In this document: piece after piece, positions 8,316 through 16,793 of the stretch | Layout: every line of letters begins with the position of its first letter | Numbering within the stretch: the stretch's first letter is position 1 | Source of the DNA: Sphingopyxis sp. MWB1 | GTDB lineage: Bacteria; Pseudomonadota; Alphaproteobacteria; Sphingomonadales; Sphingomonadaceae | Direction: 5' to 3' | NCBI RefSeq assembly: GCF_000763945.1 | Contig: NZ_JQFJ01000002.1 | Span: 186,001-250,000, forward strand | Length of the DNA stretch: 64,000 nucleotides | Translations under genes and position numbers: made by a program | The notes under the pieces: generated by a model | What the model saw: the letters and a program-made list of their open reading frames with translations, nothing else | The model's database searches: none | What the model was told of the DNA's origin: nothing

Positions 8316-9692
8316 ATGCGCCTCTTTCTGACTGCCGCCCTGATGGGCACCACTTCGCTTTGCCTGTCTTCCCCGGCGTTCGCCCAGCCGATGAGCGCAG
8401 AGGAGGCCGAGGCGCTGCGGGGCGAACTTGCCGCGCTGAAGGCGCAGGTCGCGGCGCTGGAGGAGCGGCTCGATCGGGCGGCCGATCGGCCTGCGCCTGT
8501 CGCATCCGTTGGCATGGCGCCCGCTTCCACCCCTTCTGCCGTCGCACCCGCCGCGCAGGCGCGTCCTGCTACCGAGATCGGCTGGAAAGGCGCGCCTGAG
8601 TTGAAAAGCGACAGCGGCTGGAGCTTCAAGCCGCGCGGCCGCATCCTGATCGATGCCGGACATGTCAGCGCGCCGGAGGGGATCAGCGACCCCGCGCTCG
8701 GCTTTTCCAACGAGATCCGCCGCGCGCGCTTGGGCGTCGAAGGAACGATGCCCGGCGGCTTCGGCTATAAGCTGGAGGCTGATTTTGCCGAAGGCGACGC
8801 CGAACTGACCGACGCCCATCTGACCTACAAACATGGTCCGTTCAAAATCACCGTGGGCCAGCATAACAATTTCCAGGGCCTCGAAGAATTGTCGAGCAGC
8901 AACGACACCAGCTTTATCGAGCGCGCGGCCTTCACCGACGCCTTTGGTTTCGAACGCCGCATCGGCGTGTCCGGCGAATATGGCCGGGGCGATATTCTGG
9001 TTCAGGCGGGGGTCTTTACCGATAATGCCAGCGATCTTGGCGACAGCGGAAACTCGTCGGTCAGCCTCGACGGGCGTCTGGTCTATGCGCCCAAGCTGGG
9101 CGAGACCCAGCTGCATTTCGGCACCTCGGCCCATTGGCGCAATCTGGGCGATACGGTCACCTCGGTTCGCTATCGCCAGCGCCCGCTGGTGCACAGCGCC
9201 GATATCCGCTTTATCTCCACCCCCAGCATCGGCGCCAAGGGCGAACGCGGGCTGGGGGCAGAGGCGGCCTTTATCCGCGGGCGCTTCCACGGCGCGGCAG
9301 AGGCTTTCTGGCAGACGGTCGAACGCCCTGGACAGGCGGACCCCACTTTCTTTGGCGGCGCCATTGAGGCGGGTCTTTTCCTTACCGACGATAGGCGCGG
9401 TTATCGCGACGGCATGTTCAAGGGCGTGAAGGTCAAGAACCCCGTCGGCAGCGGCGGGCTTGGCGCATGGCAGGTCAATTTGCGCTATGATCGGCTCGAT
9501 CTCGACGATGCCGGCATCGATGGCGGCAAGCAAAATGGCTATATGGCCTCGCTGATCTGGACGCCGATCGATTATCTGCGTTTCATGATTAACTATGCGC
9601 GGCTCGACTATCGCGGCGCGGTTATTCCGGCGGGAACCGATCGTAACTATGGCGTCGATGTGGTTGGGATGCGCGGACAGATTGTCTTCTGA
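8316..9692 (+). CDS. OprP/OprO-type phosphate-selective porin
   Basis: The 458-residue outer-membrane protein starts with a signal peptide (MRLFLTAALMGTTSLCLSSP, cleavage near AFA-QP), followed by a short coiled coil (EAEALRGELAALKAQVAALE) and an Ala/Pro linker, then a beta-barrel of the porin O/P family with FKPRGRILIDAGHVS, IRRARLGVEGTMPGGFGYKL, TVGQHNNFQGLEELSSS and a terminal strand ending in Phe (MRGQIVF). The coiled coil plus OprP barrel is the usual form. The reading frame stays open far upstream, but that part is antisense to the SDR gene; the ATG at 8316 is chosen for its signal peptide and a GGAG about 9 nt before. Pho-box-like repeats upstream and the adjacent pho-pst cluster suggest uptake of phosphate or polyphosphate. 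Confidence 0.88.
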   Translation: MRLFLTAALMGTTSLCLSSPAFAQPMSAEEAEALRGELAALKAQVAALEERLDRAADRPAPVASVGMAPASTPSAVAPAAQARPATEIGWKGAPELKSDSGWSFKPRGRILIDAGHVSAPEGISDPALGFSNEIRRARLGVEGTMPGGFGYKLEADFAEGDAELTDAHLTYKHGPFKITVGQHNNFQGLEELSSSNDTSFIERAAFTDAFGFERRIGVSGEYGRGDILVQAGVFTDNASDLGDSGNSSVSLDGRLVYAPKLGETQLHFGTSAHWRNLGDTVTSVRYRQRPLVHSADIRFISTPSIGAKGERGLGAEAAFIRGRFHGAAEAFWQTVERPGQADPTFFGGAIEAGLFLTDDRRGYRDGMFKGVKVKNPVGSGGLGAWQVNLRYDRLDLDDAGIDGGKQNGYMASLIWTPIDYLRFMINYARLDYRGAVIPAGTDRNYGVDVVGMRGQIVF

Positions 9693-9710
9693 TCGCCATT
9701 CGCAAAGCAT

Positions 9711-9749
9711 AAAAAACGGCGCGGCTCTGCGGGGTCCGCGCCGTTTTTT
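9711..9749. terminator. Bidirectional terminator between porin and phoB
   Basis: A perfect 14-bp stem, AAAAAACGGCGCGG with CCGCGCCGTTTTTT, and an 11-nt loop lie between the convergent porin and phoB genes. The A-tract on one side and T-tract on the other make it an intrinsic terminator for both strands. Confidence 0.92.
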
Positions 9750-9799
9750 ATGAAGGGGCGGCAGGGAGTTTGCCGCCCGGAGCTTTGACCCTAAATGCT

Positions 9800-10489
9800 C
9801 TACCCCGCATCGAGCGCATAGCCCGCCGAGCGCACCGTGCGGATAATATCGCTGGTGCCGGGCAGGTTGATCGCCTTTCGCAGGCGGCGGATATGGACGT
9901 CGACCGTGCGAAGCTCGATATCGCTGTCCTGGCCCCACACGCTGTCGAGCAATTGCCCGCGTGAAAAGACGCGGCCCGGATGCTCCATGAAATGGCGCAG
10001 CAGGCGAAATTCGGTCGGCCCCATATTCACAATCTGCCCCGCGCGCACGACCTTGTGCGCCACTGAATCGAGCTCGATATCGGCATAGCTCAGCATTTCG
10101 CCCGCAAGCGCAGGGCGCAAGCGGCGGAGCACCGCCGACACGCGCGCTACCAGCTCGCGCGGGCTGAAGGGTTTGGTGACATAATCGTCGGCGCCGGTTT
10201 CCAGCCCGCGAATGCGATCCTCTTCCTCGCCGCGCGCGGTGAGCATGATGATCGGCACATTCGCCGATTTGGGATTGCGGCGCAGGCGGCGGCACACTTC
10301 GATGCCGGGCAGGCTTTCGATCATCCAGTCGAGCAGGACGATGTCGGGCACCCGTTCTTCGACCAGGACCAGCGCCTGTTCGCCATCGGGGGTCTGACGG
10401 ACCGAGAAACCTTCGCGCGCGAAATGCCAGACGATGAGCTCGGCAATCGCCTCATCATCCTCGATCAGCAACAGGTCGGGCTGGGGCAT
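9800..10489 (-). CDS. phoB: Phosphate regulon response regulator PhoB
   Basis: This is a 229-residue OmpR-family response regulator. Residues 3-118 form the receiver domain with acidic pocket IEDDEA, phosphoacceptor Asp in VLLDWMI (about residue 52), Thr in IIMLTARGEE and Lys in DDYVTKPFSP. Residues 130-226 form the winged-helix DNA-binding domain (FRLLRHFMEHPGRVFSRGQL, RTVDVHIRRLRKAI, IRTVRSAGYAL). The order after pstSCAB-phoU and the PhoB-like sequence make it the Pho regulon activator. The ATG overlaps the phoU stop (ATGA). It should act on the Pho-box-like sites ahead of pstS and the porin. Its partner kinase PhoR is not in the window. Confidence 0.95.
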   Translation of the reverse strand: MPQPDLLLIEDDEAIAELIVWHFAREGFSVRQTPDGEQALVLVEERVPDIVLLDWMIESLPGIEVCRRLRRNPKSANVPIIMLTARGEEEDRIRGLETGADDYVTKPFSPRELVARVSAVLRRLRPALAGEMLSYADIELDSVAHKVVRAGQIVNMGPTEFRLLRHFMEHPGRVFSRGQLLDSVWGQDSDIELRTVDVHIRRLRKAINLPGTSDIIRTVRSAGYALDAG

Positions 10490-11211
10490 CAGCCTTGCTC
10501 CTTCTCCGCGGTCGCCGCTTCCTCGGGGGTTTCGCCGCGCTCGCGCTCCTCCATCCGCTCGCCGGTGACGACATAATAGACCATCTCGGCGATGTTGGTC
10601 GCATGGTCGCCCATGCGTTCCAGATTCTTGGCGACGAACAGCAGATGCGCGCATTCCGAAATCAGCTTCGGATTTTCCATCATGAAGGTGACGAGCGTGC
10701 GAAAAATGCTGTTGTAGAAATCATCGACATTCTTGTCGCGGACCGTCACGCTGACGGCGAGTTCGGCATCGCGCGCGGCAAAGCTGTCGAGCGCGTCATG
10801 GACCAGTTCGACGACGAGGCTCGACATTGACATCAGCACCGGGATCGCCTCGATCGACCGGGTCTGGTCCATCAGCGCAACGCGCTTGGCGATATTCTTG
10901 GCATAATCGCCGATGCGCTCGACGACCGACACGATTTTCAGCGCGGCGATCATTTCGCGCAGATCGTCGGCCATCGGGGCGCGCAGCGCGATGGTCTGGA
11001 CGGCAAGCTGTTCGACTTCGGCTTCCAGCGCGTCGATCTTCTTGTCGTCGCGCACGACCTGGCTTGCCAGTTCCTGATCGCCCTTGCTCAGCGCGGTCAT
11101 CGCCTGCAGCAGCGCCTGTTCGGCACGGCCGCCCATTTCGCTGATCAAACCGCGCAGGCGATTGAGATCCTCGTCGAAAGCCTTGACCGTATGATCGTTC
11201 GTAACTGCCAT
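10489..11211 (-). CDS. phoU: Phosphate signalling complex protein PhoU
   Basis: The 240-residue protein consists of two PhoU three-helix repeats (about residues 20-105 and 125-210). The conserved metal-binding helices with E/DxxxD patterns are visible in LEAEVEQLAVQTIALRAP, SVVERIGDYAKNIAKR and AKNLERMGDHATNIAEMV. PhoU links the Pst transporter state to PhoR and represses the Pho regulon in high phosphate. The ATG at 11211 has AAAGGA 8 nt upstream; an earlier in-frame codon lacks a site. It lies between pstB and phoB with 54 nt and a 3-nt overlap respectively. The C-terminal 25 residues are a Glu-rich tail, a little longer than usual. Confidence 0.96.
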   Translation of the reverse strand: MAVTNDHTVKAFDEDLNRLRGLISEMGGRAEQALLQAMTALSKGDQELASQVVRDDKKIDALEAEVEQLAVQTIALRAPMADDLREMIAALKIVSVVERIGDYAKNIAKRVALMDQTRSIEAIPVLMSMSSLVVELVHDALDSFAARDAELAVSVTVRDKNVDDFYNSIFRTLVTFMMENPKLISECAHLLFVAKNLERMGDHATNIAEMVYYVVTGERMEERERGETPEEAATAEKEQG

Positions 11212-11265
11212 TGCTTTGTCCTTTAAAGTCCGTTCCAACCCCGTTCGCGGAGAGGAGGGGCCATA

Positions 11266-12054
11266 TTACCCATAGCGGCCGGTGATATAATCCTTGGTCC
11301 GTTCCGCCTTGGGATTGGTGAAAATATCGGTCGTCTTGCCATATTCGACCAAGGTGCCGAGGTGGAAAAAGGCGGTGCGCTGCGATACGCGCGCGGCCTG
11401 CTGCATATTGTGGGTAACGATCACAATCGCATATTTGCCGCGCAGTTCGTGGATCAATTCCTCGATCTTCGCGGTCGCAATCGGATCGAGCGCCGAACAG
11501 GGCTCGTCCATCAAAATCACTTCGGGATCGACCGCGATGGCGCGCGCAATGCACAGGCGCTGCTGCTGGCCGCCCGACAGCGCCGTTCCGCTTTCGCCCA
11601 GCCGGTCCTTCACCTCTTCCCACAATCCCGCGCGGGTCAGCGCGCGTTCGACGACCCCGTCGAGATCGCCCTTGTTCGGCGCCAGCCCGTGGATGCGCGG
11701 GCCATAAGCGACATTGTCATAGATGGATTTGGGAAAGGGATTGGGTTTCTGGAACACCATCCCGACGCGCGCGCGCAATTGCACCACGTCCATCGAGGGG
11801 GCGTAAATATCCTCGCCGTCCAGTTCGATCTTTCCTTCGACCCGCGCGCTGGCAACCGTATCGTTCATCCGGTTGAGCGAGCGCAGAAAGGTCGACTTGC
11901 CGCAGCCCGACGGGCCGATGAAGGCGGTGACGAGATCGGTTCCGACGTCGATCGAAACATCCTTGATCGCCTGTTTTTCGCCGTAGAAGACATTGACCCC
12001 CTGGGCCCGCATCTTGGGATCGGCGATGTGCAGTTCATCTTGGGTCATAGTCAT
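11266..12054 (-). CDS. pstB: Phosphate ABC transporter ATP-binding protein PstB
   Basis: The 262-residue ATPase of the PstSCAB high-affinity phosphate importer works at the cytoplasmic face of the membrane. Walker [21 protein letters not shown]-loop [20 protein letters not shown], signature [16 protein letters not shown], Walker [14 protein letters not shown] and H-loop [14 protein letters not shown] are all intact, and the PNPFP segment is typical of PstB. The chosen ATG (12052-12054) follows the pstA stop by 10 nt; a second ATG two codons later is an alternative. The gene sits in the order pstS-pstC-pstA-pstB-phoU-phoB. Confidence 0.97.
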   Translation of the reverse strand: MTMTQDELHIADPKMRAQGVNVFYGEKQAIKDVSIDVGTDLVTAFIGPSGCGKSTFLRSLNRMNDTVASARVEGKIELDGEDIYAPSMDVVQLRARVGMVFQKPNPFPKSIYDNVAYGPRIHGLAPNKGDLDGVVERALTRAGLWEEVKDRLGESGTALSGGQQQRLCIARAIAVDPEVILMDEPCSALDPIATAKIEELIHELRGKYAIVIVTHNMQQAARVSQRTAFFHLGTLVEYGKTTDIFTNPKAERTKDYITGRYG

Positions 12055-12064
12055 ATCGTCAGCT

Positions 12065-13321
12065 TCACCAGCGTTTTTCAAATTTGTTGCGAAGATAGAT
12101 GGCCAGCGCGTTCATCGACAGCAGCACGACGAGCAGCACGATGATCGCGGCCGAGGTTTTCTCGACAAAGCCGCGGTCAACCTCGTCCGACCAGAGGAAA
12201 ATCTGCATCGGCAGCACGGTCGAGGGCGAGCAGAGCCCGCCCGGAACGTCACCGATAAAGGCGCGCATCCCGACGAGCAGCAGCGGCGCGGTTTCACCCA
12301 GCGCGCGCGCCATGCCGATGATCGTCCCCGTCAAAATGCCGGGCAGGGCGAGGGGGAGGACATGGTGGAACACCACCTGCACCGGGCTTGCGCCAACCCC
12401 CAGCGCCGCGTCGCGGATCGAGGGCGGCACCGCCTTGATCGCATTGCGGCTGGCAATCACGATCACCGGCATCGTCATCAGCGCCAGCGTCAGCCCGCCG
12501 ACCAGCGGGCTTGCCTGACAAATGCCGAACCAGTTGATGAACACCGCGAGCGCGAGCAGGCCAAAGATGATCGAGGGCACGGCAGCCAGATTGTTGATCG
12601 ACACTTCAATCAGGTCGGTCCAGCGGTTCTTCGGCGCATATTCTTCCAGATAAAGCGCCGCGAGTACGCCGGTGGGAAAGGCGATGAGAAAGGCGATGAG
12701 GATCGTCAGCACCGATCCTTTCAGCGCGCCCCAGATGCCCGCGACGGCGGGATCGGTGGCATCGGCATTTTTGAAGAAGGGCCAGTGAATGCCCGTCGAC
12801 AATTTGCCGTCCTTTTCCAGCGCCGCGACCTTCTGCCCCAGCGCGCCCTTGGCGCCTTCCTTGGCGGCAATATCGACGCGGCTCGACGCGGGCAGTTCAA
12901 AGACCGTCTCGCCCTTCAGCAAGTCGGGGTCCGCCTTGATCGCGCTGCGTACTTCCTTCCACGCATTTTCGCTGATCAGCGCCGACCCGTCCGCGCCCAG
13001 CGCCTCGTCGGCGGCAAAGGCGACAATGTCGGCCAGCCCCGCATTGGCGATCATCTGGTCGGCGTCGGGATCGTCGAGCCGGTCGGCATCGATGGTCAGC
13101 GGCATGGCCGCAAAGTCGATCGGCACGGCAACATGCGTATAGGTAAAGCCGCGCGCGCCATTGCCGACCATGACGAACAGCAGAAAGGCAAGGAAGGCGC
13201 CCGACAGCAGCACCGCGCCCAGCCCCATCAGCTTGAAGCGGCGTTCGGCGGCATAGCGGCGGGCGATCCGCGCCTGCATTGCGCTCGCCTTCCAGTCGGT
13301 GGGGGCGGTTTCGCTATTCAT
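12065..13321 (-). CDS. pstA: Phosphate ABC transporter permease PstA
   Basis: This inner-membrane permease of 418 residues is longer than the roughly 290 of E. coli PstA. A first membrane segment (about residues 30-52, [21 protein letters not shown]) is followed by a periplasmic domain of about 130 residues, then the standard permease core with [20 protein letters not shown] and the EAA loop around [20 protein letters not shown]. Large N-terminal periplasmic insertions are common in alphaproteobacterial PstA. The ATG at 13321 overlaps the end of pstC by 8 nt, indicating translational coupling; the upstream extension of the frame lies inside pstC and is rejected. Confidence 0.94.
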   Translation of the reverse strand: MNSETAPTDWKASAMQARIARRYAAERRFKLMGLGAVLLSGAFLAFLLFVMVGNGARGFTYTHVAVPIDFAAMPLTIDADRLDDPDADQMIANAGLADIVAFAADEALGADGSALISENAWKEVRSAIKADPDLLKGETVFELPASSRVDIAAKEGAKGALGQKVAALEKDGKLSTGIHWPFFKNADATDPAVAGIWGALKGSVLTILIAFLIAFPTGVLAALYLEEYAPKNRWTDLIEVSINNLAAVPSIIFGLLALAVFINWFGICQASPLVGGLTLALMTMPVIVIASRNAIKAVPPSIRDAALGVGASPVQVVFHHVLPLALPGILTGTIIGMARALGETAPLLLVGMRAFIGDVPGGLCSPSTVLPMQIFLWSDEVDRGFVEKTSAAIIVLLVVLLSMNALAIYLRNKFEKRW

Positions 13322-14690
13322 AAGCTTCCCGATATTTTTTGACGATCCGCAGCGCGACGATGTTGAGCAGCAGCGTGACGAGGAACAGCACGAGGCCGAG
13401 CGCAAAGGCGGCAAGCGTCTTGGCGCTGTCAAATTCCTGGTCGCCGGTCAGCAGCTTGACGATCTGCGCGGTCACCGTGGTGACGCTGGCGAAGGGATTG
13501 GCGGTAAGATTGGCAGACAGACCCGCAGCCATGACGACGATCATCGTCTCGCCAATCGCGCGGCTGACGGCGAGCAAAATGCCCCCCATCACCCCCGGCA
13601 GCGCGGCGGGGATCAGCACCTGGCGGATCGTCTCGTTCGGCGTTGCGCCCAGCGCCAGCGACCCGTCGCGCATCGATTGCGGCACCGCATTGATGCTGTC
13701 GTCGGCCATCGAGGAGACAAAGGGGATGATCATCACCCCCATGACGATACCCGCCGCCAGCGCGCTTTCGGTCGAGGCATTGGGGATGCCGATCATCACC
13801 GCAAATTCGCGCATCGCCGGCGCGACGGTCAGCGCCGCGAAATAACCGTAAACAACCGTCGGGATCCCGGCGAGAATCTCCAGGCACGGCTTTACCCATT
13901 TACGCACCGTCGGCGCGGCATATTGGGTGAGATAAACCGCGGTCATCATGCCGATGGGAATGGCGACGATCATCGCGATGATCGCCCCGATCAGCACCGT
14001 GCCCCAGAAAAGCGGAATGCCGCCAAAGGTGCCCGCGACCGCCGCGCCGCTTTGCGGGTTCCAATGCGTCCCGAACAACAGCTCCAGCGGCGAGACCAGC
14101 TGAAAGAAGCGGATCGATTCGAACAACAGCGACAGGACAATGCCAAAGGTGGTGAGGATCGCGACCAGCGACGCCAGCAACAGCAATCCCATCACGATCC
14201 GCTCGACCCGGCTGCGCGCGCGGAAATCGGGCTTGATCCGGGTAAAGGCATAAAGCCCGCCCGCCAGCGCCAGCGCCAGCATCGCCGCCATGCCGATCAT
14301 GCCATAATGGCGCATCGCCTGGGCATAGGGTTTGACCAGCGGCGCGGCGCCCGCCATCCGCACCATATCCTGCTTGCCCTGCGCGACGGAGCGCGCATCG
14401 GCCAGCATGGCGGAGCGTTCAAAGCCAAAGGCGGGAAGCTGCTGCGCCGCCTCGCTCTCCAGCACGCTGTTGGTGATCAGCGCGGGCGACACGCTGGTCC
14501 ATATGGCAAGGAAAATCGCGGCAGGGGCAAACAGCCACAGCGCGACATACCAGCCATGATATTGGGGGCGGGAATGCAGCTTGGTCTGCGCGCGGCCAGC
14601 CAGCAGGGCGGAACGCGCCCGACCGGCAAGCCATCCGATCAGGCCCAGCCCGGCGACCAGCAGCAAAAGAGCGGCGGGATTGAAAGTCAC
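13314..14690 (-). CDS. pstC: Phosphate ABC transporter permease PstC
   Basis: The 458-residue inner-membrane permease partners PstA. An N-terminal membrane segment (LLLLVAGLGLIGWLAG), a second one near residue 55 and a periplasmic helical insert precede the canonical core: FGIVLSLLFESIRFF, GTHWNPQ, IAIPIGMMTAVYLTQYA-type helix, and the EAA-like loop DGSLALGATPNETIRQV. It is about 140 residues longer than E. coli PstC, matching the long alphaproteobacterial form. GTG 14690 is preferred because GAGGA is 4-5 nt upstream; ATG 14717 in the same frame is possible. A 254-bp gap containing a paired palindromic repeat separates it from pstS, unlike the tight junctions elsewhere in the operon. Confidence 0.93.
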   Translation of the reverse strand: MTFNPAALLLLVAGLGLIGWLAGRARSALLAGRAQTKLHSRPQYHGWYVALWLFAPAAIFLAIWTSVSPALITNSVLESEAAQQLPAFGFERSAMLADARSVAQGKQDMVRMAGAAPLVKPYAQAMRHYGMIGMAAMLALALAGGLYAFTRIKPDFRARSRVERIVMGLLLLASLVAILTTFGIVLSLLFESIRFFQLVSPLELLFGTHWNPQSGAAVAGTFGGIPLFWGTVLIGAIIAMIVAIPIGMMTAVYLTQYAAPTVRKWVKPCLEILAGIPTVVYGYFAALTVAPAMREFAVMIGIPNASTESALAAGIVMGVMIIPFVSSMADDSINAVPQSMRDGSLALGATPNETIRQVLIPAALPGVMGGILLAVSRAIGETMIVVMAAGLSANLTANPFASVTTVTAQIVKLLTGDQEFDSAKTLAAFALGLVLFLVTLLLNIVALRIVKKYREAYE

Positions 14691-14765
14691 ATGGTCCTCG
14701 TCATGGCGCCCTGTCAAAGCGGGGGCACGTGGCAGTTTGATGACTCGGCGTCATAATTCAACAGC

Positions 14766-14883
14766 CGTCATTGCGAACCCGGCGCAGCCGGGCGAAGCAA
14801 TCTCCAGTCATCGGCCTTGCACAAGGCGTCCGGGCTGTGGATTGCCGCGTCTCCCGGCATTCGCCGGGCTCCTCGCAATGACG
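14766..14883. repeat. REPIN-like inverted repeat in the pstS-pstC gap
   Basis: Terminal 11-bp perfect inverted repeats, CGTCATTGCGA (14766-14776) and TCGCAATGACG (14873-14883), enclose two smaller hairpins: CCCGGC-GCA-GCCGGG (14778-14792) and CCCGGC-ATTC-GCCGGG (14853-14868). Inner GAAGCAATC and GGATTGCC are also roughly inverted. The whole 118-bp unit can fold into a long clover-like structure and sits between pstS and pstC. Confidence 0.8.
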
Positions 14884-14944
14884 CACGCGGAAAAATCACA
14901 AGGCAGACCGGGCAGGCCTTCACCCACCCGGCCATTCGCCCTGA

Positions 14945-15994
14945 TTACTTCAGCTCCGAACCGCTCAGCGGCGTCATATTCTTCGCATTGGCCGCGGCCT
15001 TAGCGGCCACATCCTTGGGCGCGGTGATCAGGCCCTTGTCGGCCAGATAGCCGCCCTCGGCGCCGCCCTTCAGAAACTCTGCGACATATTCGGCAATGCC
15101 GGGGATCACGCCGACATGCGCTTTCTTCACATAGATGAACAGCGGGCGCGAACCGGGATAGCTGCCATCGGCAATCGCGTCATAGGTCGGCGCAACGCCC
15201 TGGATCGGCACAGCCTTGATCTTGTTCTTGTTCGCATCAAGATAGGAAAAGCCGAAAATGCCAAGGCTGGTCGGATTCTTGTCGAGCTTGGAGATGATCA
15301 GATTGTCATTCTCGCCCTGCTCGACGTAAAAGGGCGCACCGCGCAGCCCCGTGCAGACCGCTTCATGCTTGTCCTTGTCGCTGTCTTTCAGCGCCTTCAT
15401 CTCGGGATTGGCGTCGCACCCGGCGGCCAGGATCAATTCCTTGAACGCATCATAGGTGCCGCTGGTGGAGGGCGGGCCAAAGACGGAGATCGACACGGCG
15501 GGAAGCGCGGGGTTCACGTCCTTCCACGTCTTGGCGGTGTTGGGCTTGCCATAGGGATTGGCAGCCAGCGCCTTGTACACATCTTCTTCCGACAGCTCAA
15601 AGCCGGGGCCGCGCTGCGCTTCGCCCAGCGCAATGCCGTCGATGCCGACCTGAATTTCGACCACATCGGTCACGCCATTGGCCTGACAAGTGTCGAATTC
15701 CTTCTTCTTCATCCGGCGCGAGGCGTTGATGATGTCGGGCGTGTCGCCGCCGACGCCCTGGCAAAAGCGTTCAAAGCCGCCGCCAGTGCCGGTGCTGTCG
15801 ATCTTGGGCGTCTTGTTCCCCGTCGCTTCGGCGAATTTCTCGCCGACCGCGGTGGCAAAGGGATAGACGGTGGAGGAGCCGACCGCGCTGATATAATCCC
15901 GCGCGGCGCCGCCCTGCGACGCCTGGTCCTGGCACGCCGAAAGCGCCAGCGCAGAAGAGGCGGCGAGGGCGGCAAGAGCGAATTTCTTGACCAT
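14945..15994 (-). CDS. pstS: Phosphate-binding protein PstS
   Basis: The 349-residue periplasmic binding protein delivers phosphate to PstCAB. The N terminus MVKKFALAALAASSALALSA ends in Cys and is a lipoprotein-type signal (lipobox ALSAC). The phosphate site is visible in AVGSSTVYPFATAVG, STGTGGGFERFCQGVG and NASRRMKKKEF; the C-terminal part has GVAPTYDAIADGSYPGSRPL. The ATG at 15992-15994 has AGGA 7 nt upstream, whereas the longer frame runs through the promoter and Pho box. It is the first gene of pstSCAB-phoU-phoB. The repeat unit downstream may let pstS mRNA outlast the rest of the operon, matching the need for excess binding protein. Confidence 0.96.
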   Translation of the reverse strand: MVKKFALAALAASSALALSACQDQASQGGAARDYISAVGSSTVYPFATAVGEKFAEATGNKTPKIDSTGTGGGFERFCQGVGGDTPDIINASRRMKKKEFDTCQANGVTDVVEIQVGIDGIALGEAQRGPGFELSEEDVYKALAANPYGKPNTAKTWKDVNPALPAVSISVFGPPSTSGTYDAFKELILAAGCDANPEMKALKDSDKDKHEAVCTGLRGAPFYVEQGENDNLIISKLDKNPTSLGIFGFSYLDANKNKIKAVPIQGVAPTYDAIADGSYPGSRPLFIYVKKAHVGVIPGIAEYVAEFLKGGAEGGYLADKGLITAPKDVAAKAAANAKNMTPLSGSELK

Positions 15995-16322
15995 GAAACT
16001 ATCCTGTCGGGGGCCGTGACCAAAACAAGCCGCCCCCCCTGTCCGGCGACTCGCTGAGGGCCATTTGGGCGTTTTGTGTGACGTGTTTGTGACAGCGAGT
16101 GTCATGGAAGTGTCATGATTTCAATTAGCGCAGCATTGTGTTTGACTTGGCCTGCAAAGCTCGTCTCGTTGATAGTTTAGTGTGAGGTGAGCACATACAA
16201 TTACCTATTTGTCGATTGTTTGTGGAATCTGCTTCCATTTAGGTGCTAGACATGTAGGGGATAATTCGATAGCGCCCGAATGGGAACATAAAGAGAACAT
16301 TTGGCTTGTAGAGGGAGCGCAC
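15995..16322. other. Intergenic region between pstS and the YwgA/HD cassette
   Basis: This 328-bp divergent interval holds the Pho-box-like repeats at 16078-16116. Base composition changes from GC-rich to visibly AT-richer at about 16120, suggesting the left junction of the acquired cassette lies near here. No direct repeat, integrase site or tRNA was recognised. A frame open from 16209 is not used because GAGGGAG precedes the ATG at 16323. Confidence 0.6.
16078..16116. promoter_or_regulatory. Pho-box-like repeats in both orientations upstream of pstS
   Basis: Read toward pstS (minus strand), 16095-16078 carries CTGTCAC-AAAC-ACGTCAC, two half-sites with 11-bp spacing close to the PhoB consensus. 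Immediately beyond, on the plus strand, TGTCAT at 16100 and TGTCAT at 16111 form a second 11-bp-spaced pair that faces the other way, toward the YwgA/HD cassette. The first probably drives pstS; the second may extend cooperative binding or act on the divergent side. Confidence 0.65.
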
Positions 16323-16784
16323 ATGGACAATCGAGCGGTAGCGCTGAAGCTGATTTTGGACAGGCTGGAGATAGGCGACATCTCCACAGTTGATCAGCGG
16401 ATGGAGGTTCAGAAAGCCGTTTACCTGGCACAGGCGGCTGGAGTCCCCTTGGGGTATACATATGGCTGGTACATTAAGGGGCCATACTCTCCATCGTTAA
16501 CCAGAGATTATTATAGCCTGCTGGGAGAAGGGGTTCCTCATGGGACTACTCTTCGGGAGGCTGCGGCTGCGCGGGTCGATGAAATTGGCCAGCTTATGGA
16601 GGTGCCTATTGGTTCCCTAGATCGCCCGAAGCGATTAGAACTTTTAGCTTCGTTGCACTATTTGGTGAAGGCGTCCGGGTTATCGCGTGCAAGTGCGAAG
16701 AAACGGATCGCAACTGTGAAGCCGCATTTGCTTGACAATGTGGATGCTGGATTCAATGTGCTTGAAGGAAAAAATCTGCTGTAG
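16323..16784 (+). CDS. YwgA-like small protein, putative partner of HD phosphohydrolase
   Basis: The product is 153 residues, soluble and largely helical. The stretch MEVQKAVYLAQAAGVPLGY followed by YGWYIKGPYSPSLTRDYYSL matches the pattern QK-x2-Y-x2-Q ... W-x2-GPYSP-x-L seen in YwgA-type (COG3432-like) proteins and, more distantly, in Panacea/SocA-type antitoxin domains. The ATG is supported by GAGGGAG 6 nt upstream. The stop is 9 nt from the next gene, whose ribosome-binding site overlaps it, so the two are co-expressed. In Bacillus, ywgA lies near ywfO, an HD hydrolase, which hints at an ancient association. Codon use (AGA, TTA, ATA) is unlike the neighbours, indicating transfer. No catalytic motif is seen; it may be a regulator, adaptor or antitoxin. 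Confidence 0.6.
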   Translation: MDNRAVALKLILDRLEIGDISTVDQRMEVQKAVYLAQAAGVPLGYTYGWYIKGPYSPSLTRDYYSLLGEGVPHGTTLREAAAARVDEIGQLMEVPIGSLDRPKRLELLASLHYLVKASGLSRASAKKRIATVKPHLLDNVDAGFNVLEGKNLL

Positions 16785-16793
16785 AGGCGCTCG

